Assembly: GCA_016124945.1 (NCBI GenBank)
Contig: WGMT01000035.1
Span: 21,002 to 85,001, forward strand
DNA: 64,000 nt
Direction: 5' to 3'
Origin: a bacterium
Lineage (GTDB): Bacteria > Chloroflexota > Anaerolineae > Caldilineales > Caldilineaceae
In this document: in pieces, positions 42,107 to 51,945 of the stretch
Position numbering within the stretch: the first letter of the stretch is position 1
Layout of the letters: the number at the start of each line of letters is the position of its first letter
The notes under the pieces: generated by a model
What the model was told of the DNA's origin: nothing
Seen by the model: only the letters and a program-made list of their open reading frames with translations
Databases searched by the model: none
Position numbers and translations under genes: made by a program

Positions 42107-44592
42107 CAGTGCTTGTGACCGTTGCCGTTTTGACGGCCGTTGCTTCCGCTCATTTGTCCGCTGATGCGGTGACCGTGGACAATGTTGCCTTCTAGAGCCA
42201 CCCGTTGCGATGGCAGCGGTTGCGGTGGTGTAAATACCGTCTCATGCGTCACCGGCGCTGTGACTGCTTCCACCTTAAACTGTTGGGTCAACTCGCTGAG
42301 GAAGGTGGCCATGTCTGCCAGTTGCTCCGCCGCCGAGACCGTTTCGGCCACCTGATCGCTAACGCTGCGTGCACTCTGCGACACTTCTTCAATGGCGGCA
42401 TTGTTTTCTTCGCTAATCGCCGACAAATGGGTGATCACATCGAGGATGCCCTGGCTGTCTGTGGCCAGTTCTGTGGCGGCGATGTGACTGCCTTGCATCA
42501 CATCCATCATCTGGCGCAAGGTCTTCCGCATAGCCTTGCCGCTCTCGTCCATTTCGCCGATGGTGCCGCTCAGGCGTGTCATCTGCTGAGAAACGGCTTC
42601 GACGGTCTGGCGGATTTGGTGTAACGCCTCTTCTGCTTCGGCGGCCATGGCCAGCCCGGCGCTCATCTCTTTGTCGCTCTCCGACATGGCAGAGACAGCC
42701 TCCGCTGACGTATGCTGTACCGCCGTGACCAAATGGCCGATCTCCTGCGCCGAACGACCTGCACGCTCAGCCAGTTTACGGACTTCATCTGCCACCACAG
42801 CAAAGCCCTTACCGTGTTCGCCGGCGCGGGCCGCTTCAATGGCTGCATTTAACGCCAGGAGATTGGTCTGCTCGGCGATGCCCTCAATCGTCTGCACAAT
42901 GTGGCCGATCTCTTCAGAACGCCGCCCCATTTCGCCGACCCGCGCCGCCACGCCACTGGTTGACTTGACAATGGATTGCATGCGGCCAATCGTGCGCCCA
43001 ACCGATTCTGCGCCGGATTCGGTGACGGCATGGGTGCGGCTGACCACGCGGCGGCTTTCGTCGGTTGCCTCTTGCACCTGCCGCAGCGCGCCTGCCATAC
43101 GTTCATCAAGTTCGGCGCCGGTCTTGGCAGCTTCGGCGAGATGTTTTTCAGTGACATGTGCAATCTCGACAATGGTCTCGTTCTGGCTGTTGATCATTTG
43201 CAGCATCTGCTGGATATTGTCACCTTGCTGCCCTGTGGCGATACTCATGGCCTCGATGGTGTCTGCAATGTTGGTTGTGGCCATGCCCGAGTGTGACGCA
43301 CCGTGGCTCAGATCACTGCCGGCTTGTGTCAACGCGCCGGCGCTCTGTTGAATGCCCTGTACAAAGGAGCGGATCATCGGGATCATTTTACCGAAGGAAT
43401 TGCCAAGCACATCTTGTGCCGTGCGTTGACGAGCTTCCACAGTTAGGTCGCCGGCGGCAAGGCTGTTGGCGATCCCCGCCGATTCGCGTAGATATACCAT
43501 CATTTTCTCAAACGCCTTGGCCAGCATGCCGACTTCGTCGTTGCGGTTGCTGTTCTCGACCTCGCCGTCGATTTCTCCATCGGCCACATGCTCTGCTACT
43601 TGCGCCATACTCCGCAGGGGACGGACCACCAGCAGATCAAAGATGAACCAGACGAGCGCCGCCACAATCAACATCAGGACAACGCCAACGACAATCGCCT
43701 GGTTACGGTTTTGCTGAATGGCTGCCAACGCCGTGTCACGCGACAGGCTGATTTCCACGAGCGCAATCACATCGTCGGCATAGTCGCGGATCGGCAATAC
43801 CAGCACGGCGAAGTTGCCATTCGCTTGGGCGAGACGCTTGTACGTCCCTTCACCGTCGACGTAGACCCGATCGCGCACAGCATCGTCGATGACGAGTGGT
43901 TCGCCCAGCGTGGAAATGTAGGGGAGATATTTTTCATCCTGTGCCCCTGTGCTCTCTTCTTCGTTGAAACTTTCTACTTTGCTCTCTTCTTGCTGCAAGA
44001 AGATGCTGAAGTCTGCCCCGAAATTGGCCTTTAGTAGATCCAGCAACTGCTGATCAAAATTCATGCCGATCTCAAAGGTGCCCACGGCCTTGCCCTCGTA
44101 GCGCACAGGGACAACGCCGCGAACACCAAAGCCGCCCTTGCCCTTTTCCAGTCCGCTCACGTTGGCGCTTGTTTCGTTCGCCACGAGGACCGTGTTGCGG
44201 AAGCTGGAAAGATCATCACCGAATTTGTCCACTGCGTGCAGGCGCAAGAAAGAGGTGGCCGGCGCCAGATGGAATTGTGCCTGCGGCACCCCCATGGCGG
44301 CATCGGCGGCTAGATAGCTGTCGTGTAGCAGCGCAATGAGCGATTCACGATCCTGTTGGGCGAATGCTTCTTGTACAGCAGGCATTTCGGCATAGGCCGT
44401 GGCGAGGAGTACGGCAATTTCTTCCTGCGCGTCAAGTTGTTCGTTGAAGATGGCGCCCAGTGTCTGGAGTCGCTCTTCTTCGTGGTTGGTAAGGGCCTGA
44501 TTCTGGGCAAAAATGTTAATCGTGGTTAGCAGTGCAATGGCGACGGCGACAAGCGCCAGCACAGGCACAAGCAATTTGATGCGAATGTTCAT
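42106..44592 (-). CDS. Methyl-accepting chemotaxis protein
   Basis: The protein has 828 residues. One helix at about 7-29 and a second at about 300-322 bracket a roughly 270-residue periplasmic Cache-type sensor. HAMP follows (VRPLRSMAQVAEHVADGEIDG), then a second HAMP-like region and the signalling coiled coil with the invariant hairpin IEGIAEQTNLLALNAAIEAARAGEHGKGFAVVADEVRKLAERA. A long C-terminal tail ends GSNGRQNGNGHKH. No che genes are in the window, so the receptor must act with a cluster elsewhere, or in a non-flagellar (pilus) system. Confidence 0.93.
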   Translation of the reverse strand: MNIRIKLLVPVLALVAVAIALLTTINIFAQNQALTNHEEERLQTLGAIFNEQLDAQEEIAVLLATAYAEMPAVQEAFAQQDRESLIALLHDSYLAADAAMGVPQAQFHLAPATSFLRLHAVDKFGDDLSSFRNTVLVANETSANVSGLEKGKGGFGVRGVVPVRYEGKAVGTFEIGMNFDQQLLDLLKANFGADFSIFLQQEESKVESFNEEESTGAQDEKYLPYISTLGEPLVIDDAVRDRVYVDGEGTYKRLAQANGNFAVLVLPIRDYADDVIALVEISLSRDTALAAIQQNRNQAIVVGVVLMLIVAALVWFIFDLLVVRPLRSMAQVAEHVADGEIDGEVENSNRNDEVGMLAKAFEKMMVYLRESAGIANSLAAGDLTVEARQRTAQDVLGNSFGKMIPMIRSFVQGIQQSAGALTQAGSDLSHGASHSGMATTNIADTIEAMSIATGQQGDNIQQMLQMINSQNETIVEIAHVTEKHLAEAAKTGAELDERMAGALRQVQEATDESRRVVSRTHAVTESGAESVGRTIGRMQSIVKSTSGVAARVGEMGRRSEEIGHIVQTIEGIAEQTNLLALNAAIEAARAGEHGKGFAVVADEVRKLAERAGRSAQEIGHLVTAVQHTSAEAVSAMSESDKEMSAGLAMAAEAEEALHQIRQTVEAVSQQMTRLSGTIGEMDESGKAMRKTLRQMMDVMQGSHIAATELATDSQGILDVITHLSAISEENNAAIEEVSQSARSVSDQVAETVSAAEQLADMATFLSELTQQFKVEAVTAPVTHETVFTPPQPLPSQRVALEGNIVHGHRISGQMSGSNGRQNGNGHKH

Positions 44593-44943
44593 TCTGCAAG
44601 CTCCTTGGCGATAAGGTAGGGAGCTGTGCCACTGTCAGATTGCCTTATGAATAAGGCGGTAATCCGTTGACTCATAAGAACCAGGACGGCAGTGAGGGGA
44701 GCAACGAAGTGATTTCCTGCCCTTACGAATGTATACGATGGCCAGCTAACAATTTCAGTCCATTCGTCTGTCCTATCAAGCGTATGTATCGAATTGTGAA
44801 ACTAAGCGCAATCCTGCTTCTATTGTCTATATCGGGTAGGGCGAGGGCACAGTGCATAAGTGATTTATTGTAGATTGCTATGCACTGACATTACACCGGA
44901 AAAACAAAAACGCTCCAGCAATTTGCTGGAGCGTTTTGGGAGG
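44593..44943. other. Intergenic region before tRNA-Ser
   Basis: Apart from the tRNA terminator hairpin at 44897-44938, no gene or repeat is evident. A 68-codon plus-strand frame at 44667 lacks a ribosome-binding site. Confidence 0.4.
44897..44938 (-). terminator. Terminator of tRNA-Ser
   Basis: On the minus strand AACGCTCCAGCAA faces TTGCTGGAGCGTT, followed by TTTGTTTTT, directly after the tRNA 3' end. This is a textbook intrinsic terminator. Confidence 0.85.
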
Positions 44944-45030
44944 CGGAGAGGGTGGGATTTGAACCCACGAGGGTTTGACCCCTACGCGTTTTCGAGACGC
45001 GCGCACTCAACCGGACTATGCGACCTCTCC
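44944..45030 (-). tRNA. tRNA-Ser(CGA)
   Basis: The 87-nt cloverleaf read on the minus strand has the acceptor arms GGAGAGG/CCTCTCC, D-arm with GGTTGAGTGC, anticodon stem-loop CGCGT-CTCGAAA-ACGCG (anticodon CGA, reads UCG), the long variable arm typical of serine tRNAs (TAGGGGTCAAACCCTC) and the T-arm GTGGGTTCAAATCCCAC. The discriminator base is G, as expected for serine. The 3' CCA is not fully encoded (GCC then T). Confidence 0.93.
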
Positions 45031-45130
45031 CTATTTGTTTGGCCAAACTGCCCGACCGAGTAAAAATCGTACCATGTACTCGCGTTTTTGTACAATTTTC
45101 GACCGGCGTTGGGGCCGTTACACGCCGGGG

Positions 45131-45205
45131 TCAAACAGTGCCAGGCGCGGGCCAAGGAGTCGCTCGTCCATACGGGTGATTTTGGCCCGTGCCTGGCATT
45201 GTGGT
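45131..45205. repeat. Inverted repeat of the GTGCCAGGCAC family (copy 2)
   Basis: AACAGTGCCAGGCGCGGGCC (45136-45155) faces GGCCCGTGCCTGGCATTGT (45185-45203) around about 29 bp, between tRNA-Ser and the LarA-like gene end. Both neighbouring genes are on the minus strand, so it may form the 3' hairpin of the prfB-larA transcript. Confidence 0.75.
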
Positions 45206-45212
45206 CGAGCCG

Positions 45213-46457
45213 TTAGTGGTTGACACTCCCCCCCGCCCAAGGACGCACCAAGTTGCCCGCCGCGTCAAAGTGGACGGTTTCCTCACCACCGATAATCTGT
45301 AACATTGGGTGCTCATCGACTTCGCGCCGCAATGCAGGCGATACCCAGAACGTTTCGAGATCAAGCGTATTGCGAATGAAGACGACACGGGCCGTTTCAG
45401 GATCGAGCATTGCCAAGCCAGTCTCAAGAACGGCCTGATCGCTGGGCAAGGTGACAGGCTGTTTGGCGCCTGCATAGTTGCCTGCCGTGAGGCAGTTCAT
45501 GTAGGTGGCCTGCCAATCGACTTTGCGGTGCAGCCGCTCGGGGATCAGGTCGGCGTAGCCGATACCGGTGGCGTTGCCGTGGCTGGCTTCACTGAGATCA
45601 AGTACAGCCAGCCGCCGAATGGGCGGATCCACGGGGCCGCCGTTGCGTCGCCACATGCCGACGATGTTGAGATCCATGCCGGTGCCGCTAATGTTTTTGC
45701 CGATTTCATCGACGATCATAAGATCGAGGGGCGACAGCGGCACACGGGGCAGGTAGGCTTTGGCTGTCTCCAGCAGCGCCGGTTCCGCCTCTTCAATCTG
45801 CTCGGCGGCGAGGACGGCGACGTGCGCTGCCTGATGATAGCCATTTTCCACAAGCCCGATCCCAGCGACGATGGGCATACGCGCCAAAATGAGACGCGCT
45901 GCCGCAGGCATGGCTTCTTCGATGCCAGCGGCGTGGATCGCTTCGGCCCCACGCTGCTTGCCCAGGCCTACAGCAATGATCTTGAAGAGTCCGCTTTCCC
46001 AGCGGCAGCGGAACGACGTGTGCGGCTTAATGCGGTTGACGGCGATAATGGCGTCGGCCTGGGCCGCGTTGGCGTCGAAGTAGACAGGCATCCCCGCCTC
46101 CGTCTGCCCAAGGACGACTGTCTCCAGGCTGCTGCGGATGGGCACGCCCAGCGCGTCTTCACCCAACCCGTAGCCTTCGAGCACCTCTTTCTGACCCGCC
46201 GCCGTCCCGCCGCCGTGGCTACCCATTGCCGGCACCAGAAAAGGCTTTGCGCCCAGCGCCGACAGCGCATCGACGGTAGTACTCACCACCTCGCCAATGG
46301 ACGAAATGCCACGGCTGCCCACCGCAACAGCTACCGACATGCCGGGCTTGATCCGATCCTGCAATGACAGATCGGCAAGGCCACGGCGCACAGCCGCAGC
46401 AACATCGTCTACACATTCAGCCGCTACCTGCTGCCTTACGGGGATGAGGGTCAGCAT
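45213..46457 (-). CDS. Lactate racemase-like (LarA, DUF2088) protein
   Basis: The protein has 414 residues. The N-terminal half has VAVAVGSRGISSIGEVV, then LVPAMGSHGGGTAAGQKEVLE, and the segment RIKPHTSFRCRWESGLFKIIAVGLGKQRGAEAIHAAG. This matches the LarA-N fold with its His/Lys cluster that holds the nickel-pincer cofactor. Whether this homologue carries the cofactor is unknown; several LarA-like proteins act on other 2-hydroxy acids. No larB, larC or larE genes are nearby. It starts 4 bp after the prfB stop, an odd but clear operon pairing. Confidence 0.82.
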   Translation of the reverse strand: MLTLIPVRQQVAAECVDDVAAAVRRGLADLSLQDRIKPGMSVAVAVGSRGISSIGEVVSTTVDALSALGAKPFLVPAMGSHGGGTAAGQKEVLEGYGLGEDALGVPIRSSLETVVLGQTEAGMPVYFDANAAQADAIIAVNRIKPHTSFRCRWESGLFKIIAVGLGKQRGAEAIHAAGIEEAMPAAARLILARMPIVAGIGLVENGYHQAAHVAVLAAEQIEEAEPALLETAKAYLPRVPLSPLDLMIVDEIGKNISGTGMDLNIVGMWRRNGGPVDPPIRRLAVLDLSEASHGNATGIGYADLIPERLHRKVDWQATYMNCLTAGNYAGAKQPVTLPSDQAVLETGLAMLDPETARVVFIRNTLDLETFWVSPALRREVDEHPMLQIIGGEETVHFDAAGNLVRPWAGGSVNH

Positions 46458-46461
46458 GAGG

Positions 46462-47557
46462 CTACTCTCCCACCTGTTGCTTGAGCCACGCTTCCATAAA
46501 GAGGTCGAGTTCGCCGTCGAGTACCGATTGGGGGTTGCCGGTTTCTACATCGGTGCGCAGATCTTTGACCATCTGATACGGGTGCAGCACGTAGCTGCGG
46601 ATCTGTGTGCCGAAGTCGGCAGCCACGTTTTCGCCTTTCATGCGAGAACGCTCAGCATCGAGCTTTTCCTGCTCGATTTCGTAGAGCTTGCCGCGCAGGA
46701 TCTTGAGCGCAGTTTCACGGTTCTGCGTCTGGCTGCGCTCGTTCTGGCAGGTGATAACGATCCCTGTCGGTTCGTGGTAGAGACGTACGGCGGTGGCGTT
46801 CTTCTGCACATTTTGGCCGCCGGCGCCACTGCTCAAGAAGACATCCATGCGGATCTCGTTTGGGTTGATCTCGATTTCAATGTCTTGATCGATGACGGGG
46901 ATCACTTCGACTTTGGCGAAGCTGGTGTGGCGACGACTGCTGGAATCGAAGGGGCTGATACGCACAAGGCGATGTGTCCCCTTTTCGGAGCGCAGGAAAC
47001 CGTAGGCGAATGGACCATTCACCTGTACGGTGACGCTCTTGACGCCTGCTTCTTCGCCTTGGGTCAAGTCGGTGATTTCGGTTTTGAAGCCGCGTCGTTC
47101 GGCCCAGCGTAAGTACATGCGCAGCAACATCTGCGCCCAGTCTTGGGCCTCGGTGCCGCCGGCGCCGGCATGGATGCTAAAGATCGCCGAGCCGCTGTCG
47201 TATTTGCCGCTGAGCGCCAGCTCGAACTCGCGTTTTGCGATTTCGTCTTCCAGCGCTTTGGCTTCCGTCTCCAACTCAGTGAGCAGGCCGGGATCGTCCT
47301 CGGCCATGAGTTGGAGTTCCTGGGCATCGCCGGCGCGGCGCAACAGTGTGTCCCAAACGCGCACCTGCTCTTGCAAGCTGTTCATCTCTTGCATTTTGCG
47401 CTGGGCTGCCTGTTGATCGTCCCAAAAGTCGGGGCCTATGCTCTCCTGTTCGAGCTCAGCCACACGTTCCTTCTTCGTCCCGACGTCAAAGACGCCCCCT
47501 GATCGAGTCCACCCGCTCTACGAGCCGGTTCAAGCGGTTTTCTAGTTCGGTGCTCAT
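46462..47557 (-). CDS. prfB: Peptide chain release factor 2, with programmed +1 frameshift
   Basis: Translation starts at the ATG at 47557 (MSTELENRLNRLVERVDSIRGRL), meets an in-frame TGA at 47488-47486 and must shift +1 to continue as DVGTKKERVAELEQESIGPDFW. The product is about 364 residues. RF2 marks are the codon-recognition SPF motif (RISPFDSSSRR) and the catalytic GGQ (SSGAGGQNVQKNAT). It releases peptides at UAA and UGA codons on the ribosome. The frameshift makes synthesis depend on RF2 scarcity. It is followed by the larA-like gene in one transcript. Confidence 0.95.
47484..47501 (-). promoter_or_regulatory. RF2 programmed frameshift site
   Basis: The minus strand reads AGGGGGCGTCTTTGAC: an internal Shine-Dalgarno (AGGGGG) three bases before the slippery CTT codon and the UGA stop with a following C. 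This is the classical autoregulatory element. Slow termination by low RF2 lets the ribosome shift by +1 and make the full protein. Confidence 0.93.
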
Positions 47558-47574
47558 GGTTCGTCTATCCTCAA

Positions 47575-47804
47575 GATGGTGATTGGTGACTGGTGATTGG
47601 TGATTGGGTGGTATGGTGGGTGATCTCGTTGTGCACGCCCGTCACGCTGGTTGAACCTTTAGAAATCATTCTGGTAATCACACTCGCCGAATGAATTCGG
47701 CGTCTGATACGGGAAACCAGCTGAAGCCGGTTCTGGGAACACGATTTATCGTGTTTCCCATGTCAGACGGCGGTTTCAACCGCTGGGGTGCCGCCCCGTT
47801 CTCC
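47575..47804. repeat. Short tandem repeat and cluster of small hairpins between ftsY and prfB
   Basis: At 47578-47612 a gtgattgg-type unit is repeated four times. Then come CGCCGAAT-ga-ATTCGGCG (47687-47704), CCAGCTGAAGCCGG-type stems, and GGGAACACGAT-tt-ATCGTGTTTCCC (47737-47762). Several adjacent stems in 130 bp suggest a structured repeat element or the 3' end of the ftsY message. Confidence 0.5.
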
Positions 47805-48755
47805 CTAATCCCCAAGCAACCCTTCTACAAATGCGACGGGATCAAACTCGGCGAGGTCTTCGAGCTTTTCGCCGGTACCGATAAAGCGAACGGGGACGCC
47901 CAGTTGTTTCTTAATGCTGAGGACGGCGCCGCCTTTGCTGGTGCCGTCGAGCTTAGTGAGGACGATGCCGGTGACGCCCGCCGTCTCTTTAAAGCCTTTA
48001 GCCTGTAGAATGGCATTTTGGCCGGTGGAAGCATCAAGCACAAGCAGGATTTCGTGGGGCGCCCGGTGGACCTGCCGCCCGGCGACACGGCGCATCTTTT
48101 CCAATTCTTGCATCAGGTTTACTTTATTCTGCAAGCGCCCTGCCGTGTCGGCAATCAGAATGTCGGCGTGGCGGCTTTCCTGGCTGGCGCGCATGGCGTC
48201 AAAGAGGACGGCGGCTGGATCCGAGCCGGGGGCCTGGGCGATCACCTCAACACCGGCGCGTTCGCCCCACACTTGAAGCTGCTCAATAGCGGCGGCGCGG
48301 AACGTGTCCCCTGCGGCGAGGACCACCTTTTTGCCCCGGTTTTTGTAGCGGTGGGCCAACTTTCCGATAGTGGTGGTCTTGCCTGAACCGTTGACACCAA
48401 CCACCAGCACAACGGTCAAGATCCGCTGCTCTTCGATACGCAGCGGTTCTTCGGCTTTGAGCAGGCGCACCATCTCTTGCTTCAGGACGGTGTAGGCGTC
48501 GCGTGTGCTCTTGATGCCCTCGTCTTCGACGCGCTCGCGTGTCTGCGCCACCAGTTCGGTGGTGGTTTCGACGCCGACATCGGCCATAATCAGCGACTCT
48601 TCCAGTTCATCCCAGAGTTCGTCGGTGATTTCGTTTTCTTGAAAGAGCGAACCGATGCGGCCAAACAAGCTGCTGCGCGTCTTCTGCAGGCTCTGTTCCA
48701 GGCGCAGTTCGTCTTGAGTCTTGTCTTCTTCTTTGTTGAATAGCTTTCTAAACAA
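47805..48755 (-). CDS. ftsY: Signal recognition particle receptor FtsY
   Basis: The product is 316 residues from a TTG at 48755, chosen because CGGAGGA lies 9 bases upstream (an upstream TTG at 48800 gives a longer frame without such a site). It has the N-domain helices, then G1 GVNGSGKTTTIGKLA, GDTFRAAA, DTAGRLQNKVNLM and TKLDGTSKGG, and the C-terminal PVRFIGTGEKLEDLAEFD. The acidic A-domain is short. It binds SRP-ribosome complexes at the membrane and hydrolyses GTP during docking. No ffh is in the window. Confidence 0.95.
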   Translation of the reverse strand: MFRKLFNKEEDKTQDELRLEQSLQKTRSSLFGRIGSLFQENEITDELWDELEESLIMADVGVETTTELVAQTRERVEDEGIKSTRDAYTVLKQEMVRLLKAEEPLRIEEQRILTVVLVVGVNGSGKTTTIGKLAHRYKNRGKKVVLAAGDTFRAAAIEQLQVWGERAGVEVIAQAPGSDPAAVLFDAMRASQESRHADILIADTAGRLQNKVNLMQELEKMRRVAGRQVHRAPHEILLVLDASTGQNAILQAKGFKETAGVTGIVLTKLDGTSKGGAVLSIKKQLGVPVRFIGTGEKLEDLAEFDPVAFVEGLLGD

Positions 48756-49021
48756 CTGATTTGTCCTCCGTTTGGGCACGTACTGGCCGGTGACAGGCAA
48801 CGACTGAACATTATAACATTGCTACACCGTGTCACCAAGTGGTTTTCCGCTCTATCAATTGCCCCCAATGCCTTTCTTTAGTTTGCCACAAGTAGACCTG
48901 TTGATCTAAACTTTATCACGCTGCACCACGGCTCCGATCCCCCCGGCGTCAAGGCATTCTTCAAGGCCGACTGGCCAAAAAATCCACATTTCTTGTTTTT
49001 ACCACACAGGAGGAGACGTCC

Positions 49022-50836
49022 ATGCAAACTGGCCCCTGGTATCGTTCGCTGAAGTACGTAGGGGTAGTAGGATTGATGCTGGTGTTGATGTTGGCAATTC
49101 AGGCATGTGCACCGGCTGCCCCAGCCCCCACTGCCGAAGAGCCGACTGAAGCCGCCGCCGAGCCTGCTGCCACAGAAGCACCCGCTGAAGAAGCCGCTGC
49201 CGAAGAAGTTGACCCAATGATGACCGTCTTCGGCGAAATGTTGCCCGAAGGTGCTGTGCCGTACGACCAGCAGATTTCGCGCGAAGCCTGCTCCAACACC
49301 GCCAATCAGACGACGTTCGACTTCATGGTTGCGGTCTACCAGCGCTACTGCGCCGGTGACAGCACCTTCTCGTTGGCGCTGGTCGACCTGGACAAAGATT
49401 TCAACGTCATCCCCATGGCCGCCGAAAGCTGGTCTGTGGCGGAAGACAATGTGACCTGGACCTTCAACCTGCGCCCCGGCATGATCTGGTCTGACGACAC
49501 ACCGGTCACCGCCAACGACTGGGTTGCCACCTACCGCTATGCCGCCGATCCTGAGCATGCTTGGGACTTCGCCTGGTTCTACGCCGGTGTGATCCAGAAC
49601 TGGGACGAAATCATTGCGGGCGAACTGCCAGTTGAGGAATTGGGCGTCGTTGCCATAGACGATCTCACCTTGCAGATCACCACCTACAACCCCTTCCCGC
49701 CACTGCCTGGTATGATGCACTTTGCCTGGCCGTTGCAGGCCGCGGCGCTGGCCGAACATGGTCCCTACTACAACAACGACCCGGAAACTTCTGTCTCTTC
49801 GGGCCGTTTCAAACTGGTTGAGTTCCAACCCGGCAACCGCATCGTGCTTGAGGCCAACGAGAAGTACCAAGGCCCGAATCCACCTTACCTCACGCGCAAA
49901 GAGTTCATCTACATGGACCCCAGCACCATGTTCGCCGCCTTCCAGAATGGCGAAATCGACCGCGTGGGCTATGAGGCGCTCTCTCCTGCCGACTTTGATC
50001 TGATCCTGGCCGACCCGGTGTTGAGCGAGAACTACCTGCGCCACTTTGGCGACTTCCGCACCGACTACCTGCTCTTTGATACCTACACTGAACCGTTTAA
50101 CGACCTGAATGTGCGCAAGGCCTTCGCCCACGCCGTGGATCGCGAAAGCATTGTCACCAACGTTTACGGTGAGATCAAGGCGATGCCCGCCTACGCCATG
50201 CTTATGCCTGGCTTCCCTGCTTCAGATGTGACGGGTGATCTCAAAGAGTACCAGATGTACGACTGTGAACTGGCCAACCAGTACCTGACCGATGCCGGCT
50301 ACGAAGGGGGCGAGGGCTTCCCGTCTTTGGAAATGTGGCTGCGTGGCGAAGGACCGGCGCTACAGGCTGTCTTCCAGGCGGTGGCTGCTTCCATCTCAAC
50401 CTGCCTCGACATTGACATTGAAGTCTCCAATAAAGACGGCAAGGTCTACATGGATGCACTTAACGCCAAGCCGACACAGCTTCAATTCGGCGCTGTCTCC
50501 TACGGTATGGACTACCTTGATCCCTCGAACCTGTTGGGTATCTGGGTCTCCACCGGTCGCCACTCGTGGCGCAACGAAGAATTCGACCGCCTGATCAGCG
50601 AAGCAACCCCGCTGGTCGGTGATCCCGAAGCCCGCGATCAGATGTTCCGCGATGCCGAACGCATCCTGGTGGACGATGTCGGTGGTATCTTCATCAACCA
50701 CCGCTGGCAGGGTGATCTCTTCCAGCCCTACTACCTGGGTGATGGTTTCCGCACGCCGGATTCCAACGGGATTGCCGCCTGGCACTGGGGCAATGACTGG
50801 GTGTCTGGTGATGTCTACATCGCCGCCCAGGAATAA
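49022..50836 (+). CDS. Solute-binding lipoprotein, family 5 (peptide/nickel type)
   Basis: The product is 604 residues, from the ATG at 49022 with AGGAGGAGACGTCC upstream. The signal peptide ends in a lipobox (LAIQAC, Cys29), followed by an acidic Ala/Glu/Pro linker of about 40 residues. The family core is clear: ALVDLDKDFNVIPMAAESWSV, then WTFNLRPGMIWSDDTPVTANDW. It feeds the permeases at 50981 and 51946. A strong hairpin between this gene and the permeases fits the common pattern of much higher expression of the receptor. Confidence 0.92.
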   Translation: MQTGPWYRSLKYVGVVGLMLVLMLAIQACAPAAPAPTAEEPTEAAAEPAATEAPAEEAAAEEVDPMMTVFGEMLPEGAVPYDQQISREACSNTANQTTFDFMVAVYQRYCAGDSTFSLALVDLDKDFNVIPMAAESWSVAEDNVTWTFNLRPGMIWSDDTPVTANDWVATYRYAADPEHAWDFAWFYAGVIQNWDEIIAGELPVEELGVVAIDDLTLQITTYNPFPPLPGMMHFAWPLQAAALAEHGPYYNNDPETSVSSGRFKLVEFQPGNRIVLEANEKYQGPNPPYLTRKEFIYMDPSTMFAAFQNGEIDRVGYEALSPADFDLILADPVLSENYLRHFGDFRTDYLLFDTYTEPFNDLNVRKAFAHAVDRESIVTNVYGEIKAMPAYAMLMPGFPASDVTGDLKEYQMYDCELANQYLTDAGYEGGEGFPSLEMWLRGEGPALQAVFQAVAASISTCLDIDIEVSNKDGKVYMDALNAKPTQLQFGAVSYGMDYLDPSNLLGIWVSTGRHSWRNEEFDRLISEATPLVGDPEARDQMFRDAERILVDDVGGIFINHRWQGDLFQPYYLGDGFRTPDSNGIAAWHWGNDWVSGDVYIAAQE

Positions 50837-50884
50837 CGAGCGTAGTCGAGTTGTGATCTAAACCAACTCCGACGGATCTCTACA

Positions 50885-50926
50885 CTAGACAATGGTCGAA
50901 GCGCTGTCGCTTCGACCATTGTCTAG
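50885..50926 (+). terminator. Perfect 19-bp hairpin between binding protein and permease genes
   Basis: CTAGACAATGGTCGAAGCG-ctgt-CGCTTCGACCATTGTCTAG is perfectly paired with a 4-nt loop. The context is inside an importer operon. It may stop or process most transcripts after the receptor gene, or protect its mRNA from exonucleases. There is no long T-run. Confidence 0.7.
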
Positions 50927-50980
50927 TCGTCACCGTGCACCTTCAAGTAAGTCGTTCTCCGTCTACAAGGTTTAACGCTC

Positions 50981-51943
50981 ATGACCCGATATGTACTGGG
51001 CCGCCTGATCTCGCTGGTGTTTGTTGTCATTGCGGTTTCGATGATCACCTTTAGCTTGATGCATGCCGTCCCTGGTGGCCCCTTCGACGAACTGAACCAA
51101 CCACTGCCACCGGCTGCCAAAGAGAACATTCTACGCAAGTATGGCCTGGATCAGCCGGTGTGGCAGCAGTACCTTAACTACATGTCCAACGCTGTGCGCT
51201 TCGATTTTGGGATTCCTTATCAGCAGCCGACAACAACCGTCGCTGAATTGATCGCAAGCACCTGGAAGGTCACGGCACAGGTTGGCCTCGTTACCATTAT
51301 TTTTGCATTCACGATGGGCTTAACGCTCGGCATCGTAGCCGGCTACAATCAAAATTCGTGGATAGATACCGTCGTTACCTTCTTGTCTACATCTGGCTTC
51401 ATCATGCCGAATTTCGTTATCGGTACTTTGTCGATCCTGTTCTTTTCGGTCTACCTGGGGTGGATGCCAATGGGCGGATGGGGGCAGACAGGCTGTCTGG
51501 TAGGCAACTACTTCTGCAAAGATTGGATCTTGCCGGTGTTCGCCTATTCGCTGGCGCCGCTGGCTGTGATTGCCCGCTACACCCGTTCCAGCGTGATTGA
51601 GTACTTGAATGCCGATTTCGTGCGCACCGCCCGTGCCAAAGGACTCAACGAGACCTCGATCATGATCCGGCATGTGATGCGCAATGCCCTGATTCCCATG
51701 GTGACGGTGATGGGGCCGATCATCCCCGACCTGATGACAGGCAGTATCTTCATTGAGTCGATTTTCCGCATTCCGGGGTTGGGCAAGTATTTCGTCACCA
51801 GTACCTTTAACCGAGATTACCCCATGGTGATGGCGACTGTGTTGTTGATCGCCGTCCTCTGGGGGCTGGTTTACTTGTTCACTGATCTCCTCTACACCTG
51901 GATTGATCCCCGTGTCCGCCTCGGCGCAAAGGAAGGGCAGTAA
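50981..51943 (+). CDS. Peptide/nickel ABC transporter permease (DppB-like)
   Basis: The protein has 320 residues. It opens MTRYVLGRLISLVFVVIAVSMITFSLMHAVPGGPFD, the standard DppB/OppB start, followed by a periplasmic loop and five more helices. The coupling loop is ARAKGLNETSIMIRHVMRNALIPMVT. It starts 38 bp after the inter-gene hairpin and is followed 2 bp later by the partner permease. The complex imports oligopeptides, nickel chelates or glycosides in this family; no ATPase genes (DppD/F) follow. Confidence 0.92.
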   Translation: MTRYVLGRLISLVFVVIAVSMITFSLMHAVPGGPFDELNQPLPPAAKENILRKYGLDQPVWQQYLNYMSNAVRFDFGIPYQQPTTTVAELIASTWKVTAQVGLVTIIFAFTMGLTLGIVAGYNQNSWIDTVVTFLSTSGFIMPNFVIGTLSILFFSVYLGWMPMGGWGQTGCLVGNYFCKDWILPVFAYSLAPLAVIARYTRSSVIEYLNADFVRTARAKGLNETSIMIRHVMRNALIPMVTVMGPIIPDLMTGSIFIESIFRIPGLGKYFVTSTFNRDYPMVMATVLLIAVLWGLVYLFTDLLYTWIDPRVRLGAKEGQ

Positions 51944-51945
51944 CT

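Noticed and set aside
44667..44873. 68-codon plus-strand frame upstream of tRNA-Ser
   Set aside because: No ribosome-binding site, no motif, composition unlike neighbours.
48878..50131. Long minus-strand open frame (417 codons) opposite the family 5 binding protein gene
   Set aside because: It is antisense to a gene with signal peptide, ribosome-binding site and family motifs. Its composition (Val/Gly/His-rich) is typical of a GC-rich shadow frame.
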